Assembly (NCBI RefSeq): GCF_000027145.1
Contig: NC_013891.1
Span: 2,108,001-2,172,000, forward strand
Length of the DNA: 64,000 nt
From: Listeria seeligeri serovar 1/2b str. SLCC3954
GTDB taxonomy: Bacteria; Bacillota; Bacilli; Lactobacillales; Listeriaceae
Reading direction: 5' to 3'
In this document: piece by piece, positions 55,352-64,000 of the stretch
Position numbering within the stretch: the stretch's first letter is position 1
Layout: each line of letters starts with the position of its first letter
The notes under the pieces: generated by a model
What the model was told of the DNA's origin: nothing
Database searches by the model: none
The model's input: only the letters and a program-made list of their open reading frames with translations
Program-made: the position numbers and the translations under genes

Positions 55352-55421
55352 CACTTCACCTCCGCGCCTTTTGTAAACCATTTATGCTAATTTACTAGTC
55401 ATTTAATTGTTCACTTTCTTT

Positions 55422-55430
55422 ATTATAGCA
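55422..55430 (-). promoter_or_regulatory. cdaA promoter, extended -10
   Basis: TGC-TATAAT, a perfect extended -10, about 70 bp before the cdaA start; no strong -35 needed. Confidence 0.6.
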
Positions 55431-55492
55431 TAAGAGACCAGGCGGAAAAAGGAATCATCACGGCAAAAATCGGAAAGATTTGTTAAAGAAAA

Positions 55493-55532
55493 AAACTTAC
55501 CTAAAACGATTTCCACTGTTTTAGGCAAGTTT
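55493..55532 (-). terminator. mal operon 3' terminator
   Basis: 15-bp stem with one G-U pair (AAACTTGCCTAAAAC), 10-nt loop and T7 on the minus strand, directly after the phosphorylase stop. Confidence 0.93.
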
Positions 55533-55536
55533 TCCA

Positions 55537-57801
55537 TTACGGGATTGGGATAGTTACTGTGGTTTTTAGTAAATAGTTTTTCTTATACATTTCTAAATCT
55601 ATCGGTTCTCCGTGACATAATTTAATGGTCACATCACCTTCAGCAACATTCACTTCTAGCAAGCGATCGCGGAAGTTAATTTTAAAACGATAGTTGTTCC
55701 AGCCAGTTGGTAAAAATGGAGCAAATCTAAGTTTACCTTCTGAAATTCGCATACCAGCAAAACCTTGCACAATCGAAAGCCAACTGCCTGCCATAGATGT
55801 AATGTGGAGGCCATCTTCCGTATCATTATTAATGTTGTCTAAATCAAGCCTTGCTGTTCGTTTATAAAGTTCCACTGCTTTATCATACTTGCCAATTTCA
55901 GCTGCTAAAACCGAATGGACAGCAGGAGATAAACTTGATTCATGAACGGTTAGTGGTTCATAAAATTCAAAATTACGTTGTTTCGTATCAAAGTCAAAGT
56001 CATCATGGAATAAATACAACCCTTGCAGAACATCCGCCTGTTTAATGAAGCAAGAACGCAAAATCTTATCCCAAGACCAGTTTTGATTAATAGGTCTGTC
56101 TTCTGCTTTCAGTGTATCTGTTGACCGTAATTCTTTGTCTAAGAATGTATCGTGCTGAACGAAAATTTGCCATTTTTCATCGAAAGGATAGTACATTCTG
56201 TGCACGATATCTTCCCATTTAGCAATTTCAAATTCTGTAATACCAAAACGTTTTTTCGATTCAGTGTCTAGATTTTGAAGCGTGTAGCGAATTGTCCACG
56301 CAGCAATATAGTTGGTATACCAGTTATTGCTGACGTTATTATCATATTCATTCGGTCCTGTAACACCATGAATCATGTATTTATCTAAGCGATCAGATAA
56401 ATGCACTCGGTCAGCCCAGAAACGAGTAATTTCAGTTAGAACTTCGATACCATCTGTTTTCAAATAGCTGTCATCGCCCGTATAATTTGTATAGTTATAA
56501 ATCGCATAAGCAATCGCACCATTTCTGTGGATTTCTTCAAAAGTGATTTCCCATTCGTTGTGGCATTCTACACCTGTAAAAGTAACCATTGGATAAAGCG
56601 CGCCGTCTAAACCAACTTTCTTGGCATTGATTTTGGCTCCCGCTAATTGGTCGTGACGATATTTCAATAAATTGTGACTGACAGATTTATCGGTTAATGA
56701 TAAGTACATTGGTAAGGCAAATGCTTCCGTGTCCCAATAAGTTGCACCGCCATATTTTTCACCTGTAAAGCCTTTAGGGCCAATGTTTAACCGAGCATCT
56801 TCACCGTAATAAGTCGCAAATAATTGGAAAATATTAAAACGGATTCCTTGTTGCGCGGAATCATCTCCAGCAATTTCCACATCAGCTTTATCCCAGCGTT
56901 CGCGCCAACCGGCAACGTGAGCTGCGAGAAGTTCTTCGTAAGAGCTTGAGGCAAGTTTATTCAAGATAGCCTCCCCAGCACCTAGAACCTCTACCTCGGA
57001 AAAGTCACGAGAAGTCGTAATTACCACTCGTTTTTCAATTTGCGCCACTTCATTTGCTTTTAAATCAAAGTGATACTTATTTTCTGTGTAAAGTGATTTC
57101 GTTTGATTTGTTTCGTTGGTCGCATTGGTACGATTTTCCACCACAGCAGAAACAGTAAAACGTGGTGTATCAAAGTTATTCGGAATCGTTTTTGTAATTA
57201 GTGAACCTTTATTTGCATCAGAAAATTGCTCGACTTCTTGCCAAAACATTTCTTCATAGTTGGCATCTTCATTTTGAACATTACCATCTACATAAGAAGT
57301 TAATTCAACTGTCGCATCACTTAAAGCTTCCACTTGGTAACGAATAACTGCCAGCTCTTTTGTTTCAACACTTAAAAACCGTTCTGCCGAAACTCGGAAA
57401 GATTTGTTATTTTTAACTACTGTGAAATGACGACTGAGGGTACCTTTTTCCATATCTAAAATAAGCTCGAAATCGCTCACTTCATCTGTGAATAAATCAA
57501 GTTTTTCACCATCAAGTCGAACGTCAATCCCAATAAAATTTAGTCCATTAATGACTTTGCCAAAATAATCTGGGTAGCCATTTTTCCACCAACCAACACG
57601 TGTTTTATCAGGAAACCATACACCTGCATAATAAGTTCCAATATGGCCATCGCCGGAGTATCCTTCTTCAAAATTCCCGCGCATTCCCATGTAACCATTA
57701 CCAAGCGAAGTTAAACTTTCTTGGAGTCGCTTGTTTTCTTTATCTAGTGTAGTTGTTCGTAATGTCCATGGATTTATTTCAAATAATTGCTTCTGTGCCA
57801 T
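55537..57801 (-). CDS. GH65 maltose phosphorylase-type enzyme
   Basis: 754 residues. Central (alpha/alpha)6 barrel with catalytic acid Glu in '[19 protein letters not shown]' (about 485) and phosphate-site '[17 protein letters not shown]' near 640. Splits maltose (or a related disaccharide such as kojibiose) with phosphate to glucose and beta-glucose-1-phosphate. Sits at the end of a maltodextrin uptake operon, which favours maltose. No beta-phosphoglucomutase gene is visible next to it. Confidence 0.93.
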   Translation of the reverse strand: MAQKQLFEINPWTLRTTTLDKENKRLQESLTSLGNGYMGMRGNFEEGYSGDGHIGTYYAGVWFPDKTRVGWWKNGYPDYFGKVINGLNFIGIDVRLDGEKLDLFTDEVSDFELILDMEKGTLSRHFTVVKNNKSFRVSAERFLSVETKELAVIRYQVEALSDATVELTSYVDGNVQNEDANYEEMFWQEVEQFSDANKGSLITKTIPNNFDTPRFTVSAVVENRTNATNETNQTKSLYTENKYHFDLKANEVAQIEKRVVITTSRDFSEVEVLGAGEAILNKLASSSYEELLAAHVAGWRERWDKADVEIAGDDSAQQGIRFNIFQLFATYYGEDARLNIGPKGFTGEKYGGATYWDTEAFALPMYLSLTDKSVSHNLLKYRHDQLAGAKINAKKVGLDGALYPMVTFTGVECHNEWEITFEEIHRNGAIAYAIYNYTNYTGDDSYLKTDGIEVLTEITRFWADRVHLSDRLDKYMIHGVTGPNEYDNNVSNNWYTNYIAAWTIRYTLQNLDTESKKRFGITEFEIAKWEDIVHRMYYPFDEKWQIFVQHDTFLDKELRSTDTLKAEDRPINQNWSWDKILRSCFIKQADVLQGLYLFHDDFDFDTKQRNFEFYEPLTVHESSLSPAVHSVLAAEIGKYDKAVELYKRTARLDLDNINNDTEDGLHITSMAGSWLSIVQGFAGMRISEGKLRFAPFLPTGWNNYRFKINFRDRLLEVNVAEGDVTIKLCHGEPIDLEMYKKNYLLKTTVTIPIP

Positions 57802-57816
57802 ACTAAATCCTCCTAA

Positions 57817-58650
57817 TTAGCGACTAGCAGCCATATTTTTCTCACTAGTCTTATAAAATCTTGTCTTTAAAAATGTCCAAGCTATCATTAGCACCATTCC
57901 AAGCGACTGCACAGCCATAATAATTGTAATATCAAAATAGATAAAACCAATCAGACATGCGACAATCACTGGAATTCCTAGTGCGTTTAAAGTTAAATTT
58001 AATGATTCTTTAAAAGAAGCAATCTTTGAAAAACTGCTCCGTTTTGTCATCCAAATGAAAAGCGTTGTAAATATTGCTAGCATAAGCGAACTCACGAATA
58101 CAATTGAACCAATCATCATTACCATGGATAGGAAAACAAATGCTTGGTTTTCTAAATACCACTGCGCAGAAATCCAATTAACTAGCGATTCCCCGGAAGT
58201 AATTTCAGCTAATGTGGCGTCTTTTGGATAACTTACTTCAAATGTATAACCACTCGCATCTTTTAGTTGCATTTCGTTTGTTTTGAGGTTAATCACATTC
58301 TCCGCATCTCTAAGTTCAGCATCGGTTAAGTTAACTCCAGCAACTCCAGTATCCGATTTTTCTACCAAATGAGTATTTTTATCGGTTAATTCTCCGTTTT
58401 CCAGTGATAAATTTTTGATGTCATTCGCGAATTGATCCGTTCCGAGTGCAGCCATTCCCGGCATTATTTCTGGTAAATCAAAACTCGACTGATTAGCAAA
58501 ATGAGCCGAAACTGGTAATAATAGTAACGCATTTAAGAAAATAAACACGATAACCATCTGCCAAAATTTAAGCACTTTCCGACCATCAAAAATTGCACTT
58601 GGTCCTAGCGTACTTTTTGCATATTGAATGATAAATGGAACTTTTTTCAT
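57817..58650 (-). CDS. DUF1189 membrane protein of the maltose operon
   Basis: 277 residues; about five membrane helices, one near 28-48 and four in the C-terminal half, around an outside domain. Matches DUF1189 (MalA-like) proteins found in Firmicute maltodextrin operons; function not established. Located between malG and the phosphorylase. Start ATG at 58650, or GTG at 58659. Confidence 0.82.
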   Translation of the reverse strand: MKKVPFIIQYAKSTLGPSAIFDGRKVLKFWQMVIVFIFLNALLLLPVSAHFANQSSFDLPEIMPGMAALGTDQFANDIKNLSLENGELTDKNTHLVEKSDTGVAGVNLTDAELRDAENVINLKTNEMQLKDASGYTFEVSYPKDATLAEITSGESLVNWISAQWYLENQAFVFLSMVMMIGSIVFVSSLMLAIFTTLFIWMTKRSSFSKIASFKESLNLTLNALGIPVIVACLIGFIYFDITIIMAVQSLGMVLMIAWTFLKTRFYKTSEKNMAASR

Positions 58651-58677
58651 TGATATCACAGCCTTTTTAAAAATCGA

Positions 58678-59529
58678 TTATCCTTTTGTTCCACCTGCTG
58701 TTAAGCCAGAAACAAAATTCTTTTGTAAGAAGAAGAACAGTAAGCAAATCGGCAATGCGGCAAGAATAGCACCTGCTGCGAATAGCGCGACTTTTTGTTG
58801 TTGTGGATTGGCGATGAATGTTTGAAGTCCAACCGCAATCGTTAAATTTTCTGGCGTTCTTAGTAAGAATTTAGCAAGTAGGAAATCGCCGAATGGTCCC
58901 ATGAATGCCCATAAAGCTTGAACTGCAATCATCGGTCTTACTAGTGGTAAAATGATTTGTGCGAAAATCCGGAAATGCCCTGCTCCATCAAGTTTTGCAG
59001 ATTCATCTAGATCCCGCGGAACAGTATCAAAGTATCCTTTCATCAACCAAGTGTTCATCGGAATTCCGCCACCGATATAAATCAATGTCAGGAACCAGTA
59101 TTGGTCAAGTGCTCCTAAAAGCATTGCTAAAACGTAAAATGCTGTAAGAGCTGCCATTGTTGGTACCATTTGGATAATCAAGAAGAAAATCAAGCTGTTT
59201 TTTCGACCTTTAAAACGGTAACGGCTGTATGTATAACCAGCAAGTGTTACAATCGTTACTTGCATAATCATCGTTACAACAGCAATAATTAGCGTATTTT
59301 TGTACCAATCAAGGTAAAGTGTTTCGTTAAATAGTCTCGTAAAGTTATTAAGTGTCCAACTGTCCGACCACTCTAGCGTAAATGCTGCGATATTCCCTGG
59401 TTTGAAGGCAGAAGAGGCAGTAATTAGAATCGGATACAAAATAATAATCGTCAACACGGTTAAAAATAAATACGTGAAAAACTGTGTTAAAAACTTCGTC
59501 GTCCGCTGATCTTTCATAAAGTCTCTCAT
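58678..59529 (-). CDS. malG: maltose/maltodextrin ABC permease MalG
   Basis: 283 residues, six membrane helices with the EAA loop '[20 protein letters not shown]' (about 190) that docks on the ATPase. Sugar permease subunit paired with MalF. GAGGAG site; the ATG follows the malF stop directly. The ATPase (MsmX-type) is not in this window. Confidence 0.95.
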   Translation of the reverse strand: MRDFMKDQRTTKFLTQFFTYLFLTVLTIIILYPILITASSAFKPGNIAAFTLEWSDSWTLNNFTRLFNETLYLDWYKNTLIIAVVTMIMQVTIVTLAGYTYSRYRFKGRKNSLIFFLIIQMVPTMAALTAFYVLAMLLGALDQYWFLTLIYIGGGIPMNTWLMKGYFDTVPRDLDESAKLDGAGHFRIFAQIILPLVRPMIAVQALWAFMGPFGDFLLAKFLLRTPENLTIAVGLQTFIANPQQQKVALFAAGAILAALPICLLFFFLQKNFVSGLTAGGTKG

Positions 59530-60837
59530 TTACATCATCTCCTCGTTCCCAAAGGCATTCGTTTTCTTAAAGGCAATCATCGAAACCGTGATGACGATAA
59601 TTGAGATAAGTAGCGTCACAGCAGCTGCTACAGCGTATTGTGGCGAAGTACCTGTTGTTAATTTGTAAATCCATGAAATCAAGATATCAGTTGATCCTGC
59701 GCCTGCTCCGACACTTCCAGGACCACCTTCATTAAATAAGTATATAATTGAGAAGTTATTGAAGTTAAATGTATATTGTGTAATAAACACTGGCGCTGTT
59801 ACGAATAAAATCATTGGTAAAGTGATTTTACGAAAACGTTGAATCGCACTTGCCCCGTCAATTCTCGCTGCTTCATAAAGTTCACCAGGAATTGCTTGTA
59901 AAACCCCTGTTACCATAACATAAATATACGGGAATCCAAGCCAACCTTGAATACTAATTAATGCTACTTTTGTCCAGAAAGGATCTGTTTTCCAAGCAAT
60001 TGCATTCATATCAACAAACGGTAAATGATTTAGTAATGGAATGACTTGTGTATTAATCGCCCCGATACTGTCATTAAACATATTCGAGAAACTCATAATT
60101 GTGATAAAAGCTGGTACCGCCCACGGAAGCAAGAAAACAACTCCGAATAAGCGTTTACCTTTAATAAAGCTTTGGTTGGCAACAATTGCCGTGAATACCC
60201 CAACGACAATTTGTAAAGAAGTAGCACAAATTGTCCAAACAAGCGTCCATGAAAATACACTTAAGAAAGTATCACGATACGAACTTAGGAAGAAAATATT
60301 GAAAAAGTTCTTAAAACCGACCCAGTCAATCAAATTAGCTGGTGGAATATGATAAAAGTCGTAGTTAGTAAACGCCATAAAAAGTGTCACTAATACTGGG
60401 AAAATAATTACAAAAGTCATAACTAAGTATGCTGGTAAGGTTAGTAAGTACGGAAAACCTTTATCGAGCATATTTTTTATAATAGCAAGTGCGGATCTAT
60501 TAACAGTTTCTCCCAAGTTCCACTGCATAGCCACGCTTCTTGCATCAAAAATATTTATAAACCAAAAGCCTATAAATAGTAATGTCACAATTAATTGTAA
60601 AGTACCTTCAATCATTAAAAATAAGGAATGGTCAACACCAGGAACAGAACCTAATGTGAACAGGCCAATAAGTGCATTTAGGCCAATTGTAAATAATTCT
60701 ATGATAAACAAAGCAAATACTGCAAAAAAGACAATCCCTTTAAAATTTTGCTTATTATAAAACTGACCAAGCCCAGGAATGATTGATAACAAAGTCGCCT
60801 TGCGAACATTTTTTATTTGTTTTTGCTCTAGTTTCAT
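59530..60837 (-). CDS. malF: maltose/maltodextrin ABC permease MalF
   Basis: 435 residues, longer than MalG due to an N-terminal region with extra helices ('LSIIPGLGQFYNKQNFKGI'). EAA loop 'YEAARIDGASAIQRFRKITL' (about 325). Inner membrane channel partner of MalG. A GC-rich hairpin upstream separates it from malE. Confidence 0.95.
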   Translation of the reverse strand: MKLEQKQIKNVRKATLLSIIPGLGQFYNKQNFKGIVFFAVFALFIIELFTIGLNALIGLFTLGSVPGVDHSLFLMIEGTLQLIVTLLFIGFWFINIFDARSVAMQWNLGETVNRSALAIIKNMLDKGFPYLLTLPAYLVMTFVIIFPVLVTLFMAFTNYDFYHIPPANLIDWVGFKNFFNIFFLSSYRDTFLSVFSWTLVWTICATSLQIVVGVFTAIVANQSFIKGKRLFGVVFLLPWAVPAFITIMSFSNMFNDSIGAINTQVIPLLNHLPFVDMNAIAWKTDPFWTKVALISIQGWLGFPYIYVMVTGVLQAIPGELYEAARIDGASAIQRFRKITLPMILFVTAPVFITQYTFNFNNFSIIYLFNEGGPGSVGAGAGSTDILISWIYKLTTGTSPQYAVAAAVTLLISIIVITVSMIAFKKTNAFGNEEMM

Positions 60838-60886
60838 TTTGTTACCCTCAATTCTAGATATAGATTCACTGACTAAGTTTAAAAAA

Positions 60887-60920
60887 ATTCGGCGGGCGCG
60901 CTACCGATGCCCCGCCGAAT
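60887..60920 (-). terminator. malE-malF intercistronic terminator (partial read-through)
   Basis: 10-bp GC-rich perfect stem (ATTCGGCGGG/CCCGCCGAAT), 14-nt loop, then T7 on the minus strand, between malE and malF. It should end many transcripts after malE. Confidence 0.85.
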
Positions 60921-60925
60921 CATTA

Positions 60926-62188
60926 TTATTTCGTATATTTTTGCGTTACATTGTCTTCAATTACTTTAACCGCGTCGTCTGCTGATTGTTGCGGTGTTTT
61001 AGAACCAGATGCTGCATCAAACATTAGATTTTCTGCGCCAGTCCAAACTTCAGACATTTCTGGGATATTCGGCATTGGTTGCGCATTTTTGTATTGTTCG
61101 ATAACTGCATTAGTCAATTCATCATTTTTAGATTGTGCAGTATCACGTGCTTTTAAGTTTGCTGGTACTTCATTTGTCATATCATAAAGTGTTTCTTGAT
61201 TTTTTTGGTTTGTTACATAATCTAACCATTTTTGTGCTACATCTTTATTTTTAGAATAGTTACTTACAACCCAACCTTTACCACCTGCAAACGGAGAGTA
61301 TTCTTTACCATTATTAAGTGTTGGGATTTTTGCTACACCATAATTAATTTTTGCTTCTTTGTAGTTAGCTGCTGACCATGGTCCACCTAAGATTGCTGCT
61401 GTTTTCCCTTTGACAAATTGGTCTTGGATAAAGTCATCAGCACTCTTATTATCTTGCATTCCTTTTGGCCATACATCTTGGAACCATTTAGTTGCATAAG
61501 TAATTCCTTCAACAGAACCTTTATTGTTTAAACCAATATCTTTTGGATTCGTACCTTCATCACCGAAAACATAACCACCATAACCTGCAAGTAGACCGTA
61601 AGAGAAGTAGAAGTCAGTCCATTTAGCTAAGAAACCAGTGTTTTTACCTTTTTCAGAAGTGAAAGCAAAACGAGGATCTTTCGCAAGTGTTTCTAAATCT
61701 TTAAATGTTTCTGGAGCTTTATCAAGCAAGTCTTTATTATAGTAAAGAACTAATGTTTCAATAATTGCTGGTGCGCCGTAAATTTTATCATCAATTGTTA
61801 CTTGTTTTTGGTCTTTTTCATCATAATCCGCTTTATTATCAAGTTTTACTTCCGCTAAGTGCCCTTGTTGTCCAAGGCTTCCGATTCTATCAAAAGCGGA
61901 CATCATTACGTCTGGTGCAGTACCAGCTGGCCCGTCAAGTGGAAGAGCTTCAAGTGTTTCAAACATATCTTTTTCAACTACTTTTACTTTTACGTTATTA
62001 TCACTTTCAAAATCACCTTTTATTTTGTTCACGTAGTCTTTATAACCTGCGTCAACTGAAACCGTTAGTGTTTTTTCCGCGTCAGATGAGCCCGATTTAC
62101 TAGTATCTTTTCCACCACCACATGCTGCTAAGCTTAAAGCCATTACTAAAACCGCTGAAACTATTCCCACTTTTTTAAAACGCTTCAT
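60926..62188 (-). CDS. malE: maltose/maltodextrin-binding lipoprotein MalE
   Basis: 420 residues. Lipobox Leu-Ala-Ala-Cys (Cys near 23), then an extracellular solute-binding protein of the family-1 fold ('YGAPAIIETLVLYYNKDLLD', 'ILGGPWSAANYKEA'). Captures maltodextrins for MalFG. First gene of malE-F-G-DUF1189-phosphorylase. Confidence 0.95.
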   Translation of the reverse strand: MKRFKKVGIVSAVLVMALSLAACGGGKDTSKSGSSDAEKTLTVSVDAGYKDYVNKIKGDFESDNNVKVKVVEKDMFETLEALPLDGPAGTAPDVMMSAFDRIGSLGQQGHLAEVKLDNKADYDEKDQKQVTIDDKIYGAPAIIETLVLYYNKDLLDKAPETFKDLETLAKDPRFAFTSEKGKNTGFLAKWTDFYFSYGLLAGYGGYVFGDEGTNPKDIGLNNKGSVEGITYATKWFQDVWPKGMQDNKSADDFIQDQFVKGKTAAILGGPWSAANYKEAKINYGVAKIPTLNNGKEYSPFAGGKGWVVSNYSKNKDVAQKWLDYVTNQKNQETLYDMTNEVPANLKARDTAQSKNDELTNAVIEQYKNAQPMPNIPEMSEVWTGAENLMFDAASGSKTPQQSADDAVKVIEDNVTQKYTK

Positions 62189-62281
62189 CTACTTTTCCTC
62201 CTCTTTATGAAAAAAGTTGCTTTATCTGTCTGATCCATTGGTCCCTTCTTTTTTCAAATTCTTTTTTTCAAGTTTGTGAAT

Positions 62282-62293
62282 TAGGTTAACCTA
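62282..62293. promoter_or_regulatory. palindromic operator at the malE start site
   Basis: TAGGTTAACCTA, a perfect 12-bp palindrome about 8 bp downstream of the malE -10. A likely site for a local LacI-type regulator such as MalR, which is not in the window. Confidence 0.55.
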
Positions 62294-62300
62294 TGCATTT

Positions 62301-62330
62301 ATTATATGCTGATATCGAAAGCGTTTTCAA
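62301..62330 (-). promoter_or_regulatory. malE promoter
   Basis: TTGAAA at 62330-62325, 18-nt spacer, perfect TATAAT at 62306-62301. Confidence 0.75.
62316..62329 (-). promoter_or_regulatory. cre site (CcpA) overlapping the malE -35
   Basis: TGAAAACGCTTTCG matches the cre consensus TGNNANCGNTNNCA except at the last base. It overlaps the -35, so CcpA with HPr-Ser-P should repress the operon when glucose is present. Confidence 0.82.
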
Positions 62331-62338
62331 GAAAATTC

Positions 62339-62378
62339 CACATGTTACCGATAACAACATTTTTCTAGATAACATGTG
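62339..62378 (-). terminator. hairpin between the amylase gene and malE promoter
   Basis: Perfect 9-bp stem (CACATGTTA/TAACATGTG) with a 22-nt loop, 24 bp after the amylase stop; the minus strand continues with GAATTTTCTTG. Probably a weak terminator of the amylase gene, or a divided operator upstream of malE. Confidence 0.5.
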
Positions 62379-62401
62379 AAAAATTCCTATACTATGTTGA
62401 T

Positions 62402-64000
62402 TTAACTGTTTTCTTTAATAACAAGGAATCCTTTAGCAGGTACAGTTAGATTTTCAGTTACAACTTCCTTATTCCAAATATCTGTCGCTTGATTTTCAAA
62501 AGATATTGTGAAATTTTTATTTTCCGTTGCTTGGTTAAATACGAAATACAGTTTTTCACCATTTAGTTCTCGTTTGAATGCCGTGATTCCTGTTTCACTG
62601 CTTGCTGCCAGCCAACTTAACTCTCCTGAAGTAATAATTGCTTGATTTTCTTTTCTAAGCGCAATTAATTTTTTAGTGAAAGCGAGCATGTCTTGATTTT
62701 GTTTTTTCGTGTCCCATTCCATGCATTTCCGGCAACCAGGGTCATTTCCGCCGTTCATACCAATTTCTGTTCCGTAGTAAATACACGGGGAGCCAGTGTG
62801 CGCAAACATGAAGGTTAATGCTTGTTTTACTTTATCAATGTCATTATTTGCTCTTGTTAAGATTCGCGCAGTATCATGGCTATCAAGCATATTAAACATC
62901 ACTTCATTTACTTGATTTGGATAGCGCATGTATTGCTCATTAATACCTGAAACCATTTGTTCCGGTGTAATTTTTTCTTCAATAAAGTTTTCAATAATTG
63001 TTTGGGTAAACGGATAATTCATTACTGCATGGAATTCATCGCCAAGCAACCAAATCCAGGAATCATGCCAAATTTCGCCTAATATATAGATATCTTCTTT
63101 CTCCGCTTGCACTGCCTTTTTAAATTCTTTCCAGAAAGCATGATCTACCTCATTAGCCACATCCAAACGCCAACCGTCAATATCAAATTCGCGAATCCAA
63201 TAAGTCGCAATATCAAGCAAATACGCTTGAACTTCAGGGTTTGCAGTATTTAATTTAGGCATATGCGTTGTAAATGCGAATGTATCATAAGAAAGAGTAG
63301 GTTCTCCTTCTATATTGCCATTTTCATTCGGGCGAACTGGGAAACTATGAATATGGAACCAATCACGATAGGCTGATTTTTCTTCTTTTTCCACAACATC
63401 TTGCCATTCTGCCGACGTATCTCCAATATGATTAAATACAGCATCTAACATAATGCGAATGCCACGTTTATGCGCTTCTTGAACTAACTTTCTAAAAGCT
63501 TCTTTATCGCCAAAATGCGGATCAATTTTTTTATAGTCAATCGTATCGTATTTGTGATTTGTCGGTGCTTCAAAAACTGGTGTTAGATAGACGCCATTAA
63601 TTCCTAACTCTACTAAATAATCTAAATGCTGAGTGATTCCTTCGATGTCCCCACCGAAAAAGTCAGTTGGCGTCGGATCTTTACTTCCCCATGGCAACAC
63701 ATTTTCAGGCGACAAACTTGGATTCCCATTTGCAAAACGTTCAGGGAAAATTTGATACCAAATCGTATTTCCAACCCACTCAGGCGCTTCAAAAGTATCC
63801 ACCGCATGAATAAACGGAAATTTAAAGTAATAATCCATCGTTTCTAAATTTGCTTCTGTTGCTTCAAAAAAACCGCGTCCACCGTAAAAGGTTGTTTCGC
63901 CTTCTGTATCAGTAATTAAAAAGCCATATTGCAAACGTCTATGTTCTGGTGTTACAGGGATAAACCAATAATCATGTTCTTCTGTTTCCGCTATTTTCCG
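62402..64000 (-). CDS. GH13 maltodextrin-degrading amylase (neopullulanase/cyclomaltodextrinase type), 5' end cut
   Basis: Open frame to the right edge (533 codons visible), so the start is outside; family members are near 590 residues. The N-terminal part is a CBM34-like domain, then the catalytic barrel: region I 'LDAVFNHIGD', region II 'GWRLDVANEVDH' (nucleophile Asp), region III 'ILGEIWHDSW' (acid Glu), region IV 'MLDSHDTARI'. Cytosolic; hydrolyses imported maltodextrins or cyclodextrins. It lies upstream of malE on the same strand and shares its pathway. Confidence 0.94.
   Translation of the reverse strand, partial: RKIAETEEHDYWFIPVTPEHRRLQYGFLITDTEGETTFYGGRGFFEATEANLETMDYYFKFPFIHAVDTFEAPEWVGNTIWYQIFPERFANGNPSLSPENVLPWGSKDPTPTDFFGGDIEGITQHLDYLVELGINGVYLTPVFEAPTNHKYDTIDYKKIDPHFGDKEAFRKLVQEAHKRGIRIMLDAVFNHIGDTSAEWQDVVEKEEKSAYRDWFHIHSFPVRPNENGNIEGEPTLSYDTFAFTTHMPKLNTANPEVQAYLLDIATYWIREFDIDGWRLDVANEVDHAFWKEFKKAVQAEKEDIYILGEIWHDSWIWLLGDEFHAVMNYPFTQTIIENFIEEKITPEQMVSGINEQYMRYPNQVNEVMFNMLDSHDTARILTRANNDIDKVKQALTFMFAHTGSPCIYYGTEIGMNGGNDPGCRKCMEWDTKKQNQDMLAFTKKLIALRKENQAIITSGELSWLAASSETGITAFKRELNGEKLYFVFNQATENKNFTISFENQATDIWNKEVVTENLTVPAKGFLVIKENS

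Overview
The window is a chromosomal segment of a low-GC Gram-positive bacterium, best explained as Listeria sensu stricto and most consistent with L. monocytogenes. The grounds are gene content and order as I know them for that species: bsh beside groESL, the rex/ABC-F/tsaDBE block, argGH-betL, pdxR-pdxST, feoAB, hemQ-anrAB, cdaA-cdaR-glmM and the mal operon. The HemQ residues Arg133, Tyr147, His174 and Gln187 also fall at the numbering known for the L. monocytogenes enzyme. I see no prophage, insertion sequence, CRISPR array or rRNA. There is one tRNA (Leu, anticodon GAG).

Layout. 1-2.4 kb (- strand) is an accessory type VII secretion cassette: a DUF3130-like and a DUF3958-like targeting pair, an LXG toxin and a putative immunity gene; a further gene runs off the left edge. 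2.6-5.9 kb holds bile salt hydrolase and groESL under a perfect CIRCE element. 6-13.5 kb holds a CPBP protease, rex, an ABC-F ATPase, an alpha/beta hydrolase and the tsaE-tsaB-rimI-tsaD operon (t6A tRNA modification). 13.5-17.7 kb holds two lipoproteins, tandem CrcB/Fluc fluoride channels, a GyrI-like protein and a phosphotransferase-like protein. 17.8-22.2 kb holds tRNA-Leu, an LPXTG adhesin, an RRNPP-like regulator and a lipoprotein. 22.4-25.5 kb holds a TetR-MATE operon and an esterase.

25.6-30 kb holds argGH and the betaine transporter gene betL. 30-36 kb is a galactitol-type PTS operon with kinase, aldolase and a PRD activator. 36-39.2 kb is the vitamin B6 locus pdxR/pdxST. 39.2-43 kb holds pta and the Fur-controlled feo operon, including a 57-residue Cys-rich third gene. 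43-47.3 kb holds a lipoprotein, a metallophosphoesterase, manA, a nitroreductase, a small HTH protein and hemQ. 47.4-51.5 kb holds the AnrAB-type peptide-resistance transporter, a membrane protein and a GNAT enzyme. 51.5-55.4 kb is the c-di-AMP/cell-wall operon cdaA-cdaR-glmM. 55.5-64 kb is the maltose/maltodextrin operon, with the amylase gene cut by the right edge.

Most of the window is ordinary conserved core. The parts that merit attention are: the T7SS toxin cassette with a TNT/ART-like C-terminus and a composition step; a possible lipoprotein-pheromone / RRNPP-regulator / adhesin module at 18-22.2 kb, with a sigma-B-type promoter for the adhesin lying inside the regulator's terminator and a hairpin in the operon leader; three sigma-B-like promoters in all (bsh, adhesin, betL); and well-resolved control regions at groES, pdxS, feoA, tetR, malE and the malE-malF junction. 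All functional calls are from reading the sequence; no database search was run.
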